A model generated the notes under the pieces. The model was not told the DNA's origin, made no database searches, and was given only the letters and a program-made list of their open reading frames with translations. Positions 59,578 to 64,000 of a stretch of 64,000 nucleotides of DNA are shown here, piece by piece. The stretch's first letter is position 1; the number at the start of each line of letters is the position of its first letter. Source of the stretch: Epiperipatus broadwayi (taxonomy: Eukaryota > Onychophora > Udeonychophora > Euonychophora > Peripatidae); assembly GCA_028023455.1 (NCBI GenBank), contig JAQFVV010013344.1, positions 22,282 to 86,281 of the forward strand, read 5' to 3'. The position numbers were made by a program, and so were the translations under genes.

Positions 59578-60108
59578 AGGGTACTGTCATAGTTTACATG
59601 AAATTCCATGTAGAGTCCATTTACATTCATATATTGGACAGACTAATTGTAGAATAAATATTAGAAAGGAAGAACACATTCTGACAGGCAGAGAAAATTC
59701 CAATTCATCAGCTACTTATTCTCATATAAAATTAACTAATCATGATATTAATTTTGATAATTCAAATATTTTAGTAAAAATTGAACAATATGAGCAGATT
59801 GCTAAGAGAAGCTATAGAGATTTTTAAAAGACCCAAGAGATTGGATAAAAGGTGTGAATTAAAAAAAAATTAACATTTGGAAGAAGCTATTGAAAGGCAA
59901 ACTATTTTTTAAAATTTCTCAATTAATAGAATTTAAACATGAGGAAGAAGAAAAAGACAAAAATAATGATTTTAAATCTCACATGCATTCCTATGATTTG
60001 AGAAAGAGGACGCTCTGAGGGAAGTACTTGTTATTGTACTGAAACATCAACTATTTAGCTTTTTCACTATGCAGAATATCCTGAAAATAATTATATTATG
60101 AAGTCATA
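59578..60108 (+). pseudogene. Penelope-like element 3' end with GIY-YIG endonuclease remnant, plus copy
   Basis: An inverted copy of 58996-59525, separated by about 52 bp. The frame ending at 59825-59827 holds LHEIPCRVHLHSYIGQTN, RINIRKEEHILTG and HIKLTNHDINFDNSNILVKIEQYEQ. Compared with the minus copy, the Tyr before EIPC is His and the second Cys of the CRVC block is His, so likely catalytic and structural positions differ. The frame breaks after RSYRDF. After the coding part comes AGTACTTGTTATTGTACT then GAAACATC, then sequence shared with the minus copy up to about 60108 (GAAGTCAT). Neither copy has the upstream reverse transcriptase. Confidence 0.78.
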
Positions 60109-62409
60109 TATATAAAGAGGAGGGATTAATCAAAATAATGAGAAAATATATATATATATAATATCAATATATTTTTGTTATCATGCAAGCCAAGTGGAAG
60201 CACCTGAAGAAAGAATATGTCTGGCAGGAATTTGACATTATTTTTACAACCCTGTGAAAAGAAATGTCAGATACTGTTAACTTAAAAGTAGTCAAAGTCT
60301 TAGTTCTCAATTAGTTGGAACTTGGGTTTTTCAAGAACAACAATCTCAAGGACTTAGAATCATTCTGGCTGGCAATCAAGGTTTATTACAAAGATTTGTA
60401 AGCTAAAAAACACTAGACTTCATTGAAAAATCATTGCAGATATCAATGTGCATCTGATGAATACCCCTGTATCCATCAACAGATCCAATATTATACCAGT
60501 CAACATATTATCCACCCAACACAACCTAAAAGCATGAAATTGGACTTCCCACCCAGTTAAACCAAAGAATTATATCAAAGACCAAACTGAATTTGAATCC
60601 AATTCATGAGCTCAGATCAAACCTAATGGACAACACATATTGAGGGCACGTGACTATGTGCCAAGGAACTAGCTCAATGGATATGATGGTTTCTGAGACC
60701 CCTTATTTGACTCTAACATATAATAAAATGACTACGGATATTTCTAAGTAAATTCATATATGTATGTTTGGGTTGCCAATACAGACAGTGAGCATTAATA
60801 TTTAAAAATAATTAATAAATAATAAAGTCAAACCAAGTATGTTATATAAGATATTTAATAATAAGTAAATATTTGTTCAACTATTTATGATACGCATTAT
60901 GTATTATCTCTAGTCTTTGGAGTGTGAATTACAATGTACAATAAATATTGGAAGTTGTACTCATATGCCAATAATTAGTACACAAGTATTTAAGAAATAT
61001 ATATATATATCTATGCCCCGACAACATAGACAAAGGTAAATAAAGGTATTTATGGCGTTTATGCCGAAATACATTTCATTATCTGGTATTGTATTTGAAA
61101 AAGAAAATATAATTCTAATTTTATATAAGAAAGATGTGAGAGTCATTTTCCACACATCCATAAATCAATTCATGAAAAGCATGATAAATATATAGGGTAT
61201 AACTTCAATATTTAACAAAGAAACTTATTTAAAATTGTAGATGAATATAAACTTGTTTGATTTTAATGAAATCAATTCATCATGATTTTATAAAGCGGAA
61301 GAGTGGGCCTTTATTGGAAATGAGAAATAAATGGTACTAATGCCTTATGAGCAGCAAAGCAAATATGAAGTAAAATGGTTTGTCGGTGATTCAAGAAGTA
61401 GGAGGGTGACTTATATTCAACAAGTCTTTTCTGCCCTACAAATGATCCATGGAACTTGGGGAAATCCAGGTCGGGACACAGCCATTAACCTTTGGTGTTC
61501 CAATATAGTGACGTATAAGGGAGGAAGTGATTTCTTCCTATATATTTAAAATAATAATATCACTGTTATGACAAACCTAAGAAGTAAAAAGGGGTGGCTC
61601 GCATTAGCAACATTCAGAATGGTGATGATATGATGATCATCATATTTAATTAATAAAGCCCAAATTATATAATGAATGCTTAATGTAATGACCTGATCAT
61701 ATCAGATTAAAATCAAACTTATTCTGAGCAAAAATGTTTAAATGCAATTATATAATTATAAGAGTAATACCCTTCATATCATGCTCTCCCTGAATAATAA
61801 TATAAAATATGAGATTTAAATTAGATTATATTTATTTTATTTCCCTTATCAACCTTTTGTAAAACATTAATAAATAGAATCAATGTGAATAGACAATTTT
61901 GTCTAACATAAATAAAATAGCCGGGAGTATATGTTATAAAACTGAGCTAATATTTCTCAGCCGTTGGTAAAATCATACCAAACTTTAAATAAATCCTTCA
62001 ACTCGATAATTAATAGAACCGTATTAATTTAGTTCTAATGGGCAATAACTAAGCTATAAAATTTAATACAATATTATTTTATTAGGGTGAGTTTGAACGA
62101 AAAAGATTATTATCGAGTTGAAAGTGTTATTGGCATATTATTGAAAGTAAAAGACATTAATAATCATTCAATAAATATAAATAAGGTTAGTTAAATGAAC
62201 CGCCATAGTAAGAGAAAGAAAATTAACAAAATATTAATTTTAAGATTAGAGATAATAGAATAGAGAATTACTATACAAAAGTTAAGACATTATAAAGTGA
62301 GGAGAAATTTTAACAGTAGTTAACTTAAAATGCGATTTAATGTAGAGTTCATAAACAGACCAGAAAGTTGCGGTTTATAAAATAAAGGTATTACCAGTCC
62401 TTTCATGGC
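60109..62409. other. Unassigned, in part less AT-rich; no gene identified
   Basis: Segments 60180-60720 and 61310-61540 are less AT-rich and may be decayed element or exon sequence. The 72-codon frame at 61331-61549 (with KYEVKWFVGDSRSRRVTYI) is balanced in composition but has no domain I can name and no supporting signals. Confidence 0.3.
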
Positions 62410-62640
62410 TTGTTCATTAATTTATATGACAGAGTCCAGTTGGGTTTAGGAGATAATGTAGGTGTGCATTTAATTCAGGTGAGTTTTATTTGTGGATTGG
62501 TTTCCTTGATATTTCGGCAGCTTACGATTGGTTTGAAAAGTTCTATTTGGCAGCTACATTTTGAAAATTTTAGGGGAACTTCGGGGTCCAGCAACCAGAT
62601 CCCCGAAGTTAGCCACACACCATGCTGAAAAGACAATCAA
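62410..62640. other. Less AT-rich segment with a GC hairpin, function unknown
   Basis: GGGGAACTTCGGGGTC (62573 onward) partly pairs with GATCCCCGAAGTT (to about 62611): AACTTCGGGG faces CCCCGAAGTT around an 18-nt centre. A consensus-like donor (CAG|GTGAGT at about 62477-62485) lies upstream. The 72-codon frame crossing both is unrecognised. Confidence 0.35.
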
Positions 62641-64000
62641 AAATAATAATTAAAAGTGATGTAGCTTCAGGTAGCAACTCTTCTAAAAAAGTAATGGCTT
62701 TTCTTTTGTAAACTTTTCTGGGCTATTTATACTTTTCCTACAGTTTCCCACCCATTCTACTTCTGATGCCTTCAGGCTAAAGCTTTTAAATTATTACAAG
62801 TTAAAATTTCTTTAATTGATTTATGATCCATTCCTCCGATAAGACTATCAAATCCATTAACTTTGAATTCATTTTCTAATTAGAAAATGAATTTGTAAAA
62901 TCTGAAATAAACGATTTTAATTAAGAACTGTCCTTACATTTTAAATTATCATTTTAACTAATTAATAAAAATTCCCCATTGTCTTTGGGAAAGGACAATC
63001 TGAAAACTTATCAAAAGAATGTAGCTTTTAATCACATAAATTTGAACAAAAATGGTAAAAGTAAAAATAAAACATTCCGATGTAATGATACTTTAAAACG
63101 ACTATATATATTTAACTATTCATAAATACATACGTACAATCCACGCAATTACAATATATATATTTTTATGAATAATTTTATCATGAAGTTATTAATAATA
63201 CTAGCAAGTTTAAACATAAAATAATTGGAACAAATGTTTAAATAATAATCTCTTTTAAATGAAACTAGCGTGTATTGAATAGCATAAAGTTCCATTATGT
63301 ATGGAAATATTCAATGTTAGTGACAGGGTTTGAATTAGACTACAGGTAGGATCTCATGAAGCTCGGATCGAATTTAGATCCGACCGTTTCAATATGAACT
63401 TCACAAGCAGAACTTCTATCATTGACCTGTCATTTCAGATAGTTTTCTGATGTGAATGTAATAATATAATAGTATCATGAAAATTTAAAAAATGGTTAGA
63501 AAAATGTCATGGATTCAGACAACAATTTCCCAATTTTAAGGGTTGCTGTCACTGATCATTAAAAAATGACAATCAGTTGTGGGATGGTTATCTAATATTC
63601 AACTTGTTCCAGTCATTATTTGAGTGGGTGAATTACATCATTCAGGCTATTAAAAAAAATCTGGAGAGAAAATTCAGCCACATCGGAAACATTATTTTAA
63701 GACACCATCATTTTTTAAGATATTAAATTAGTTTTAAATTTATGCAGCTTATATAGTAAATGTTGATTTGAGAAACATGAAGATAGTCAGTCATTTACAT
63801 GTTTAAAATACTATTAATTCTTTAACCAGTTTATGAATGTATCAGAAATAAACATCATTCATTATATTTTTGAAAACATGAGATAGTTTATATGATTTCT
63901 GTAGTATATTAATTTTCACCCAAAGGCAGATAGAGTAACTAGGCACCATAGTAGTGTGTGCTCAAATGATAACATTTGAACATCGTCTGTGATTGTTTGC
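62641..64000. other. AT-rich sequence, no gene identified
   Basis: ATTTTCTAATTAGAAAAT (about 62873-62890) is a small palindrome. The segment 63300-63440 is less AT-rich but has no recognisable motif. Confidence 0.4.

Noticed and set aside
1-64000. CRISPR arrays, bacterial operons, ribosomal RNA genes
   Set aside because: No regularly spaced direct repeats with unique spacers, no dense gene packing and no conserved rRNA stretches were seen.

Overview
This 64 kb window looks like nuclear DNA of an invertebrate animal. It is very AT-rich, has long A/T homopolymers, no operon-like gene packing and no bacterial signals. I see only a few short exon-like open stretches. The recognisable content is mobile DNA of animal type: an RTE-clade LINE, Penelope-like (GIY-YIG) fragments, Tigger/pogo-like and hAT-like DNA transposons, and several tRNA-derived SINE families. 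I cannot name the species or phylum from sequence alone.

Layout. 0-5 kb: a short hAT-like element with TIRs and an 8-bp target duplication, then three short exon candidates (2310-2412 minus; 3133-3326 plus, followed at once by AATAAA; 4075-4106, a 32-nt microexon candidate). 5-17.5 kb: a copy of dispersed repeat C, two Tigger-like elements (6595-9937, probably split by about 2.6 kb of GC-richer DNA; and 15896-17322, with a transposase N-terminal remnant), a foldback with a Penelope-type stem-loop, a tRNA-like SINE, and paired repeats at 13.5-14.8 kb. 17.5-25.6 kb: mostly unassigned, with a GC-richer patch at 19.2-21.5 kb, tandem C repeats at 21.8-22.7 kb and a probable DNA element at 23.5-24.1 kb.

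25.6-28.9 kb holds the main coding unit, a nearly complete RTE LINE (AP endonuclease, then reverse transcriptase). Two frame changes, both near short A runs, interrupt it. An 8-bp flanking repeat and a TGA-rich 3' end mark its probable borders. 33.4-34.2 kb holds an old relative of the same LINE with a Penelope-type stem-loop in its middle. 34-44 kb is AT-rich with little beyond SINE B fragments. 44.85-45.34 kb carries the 3' end of a different LINE with a zinc-knuckle-like region.

46.2-50 kb is a dense repeat cluster: very short tRNA-derived SINEs with perfect target duplications, nested foldbacks, C-family repeats, then about 650 bp with a single cytosine, which may be an assembly artefact. 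59-60.1 kb carries two head-to-head copies of the 3' end of a Penelope-like element, each with a GIY-YIG endonuclease remnant. The rest is unassigned AT-rich sequence.

No host pathway can be reconstructed. The likely functional link among these parts is parasitic: SINEs with A-rich tails and target duplications need a LINE-type reverse transcriptase in trans. Nothing seen here proves that the RTE LINE in this window is that partner.
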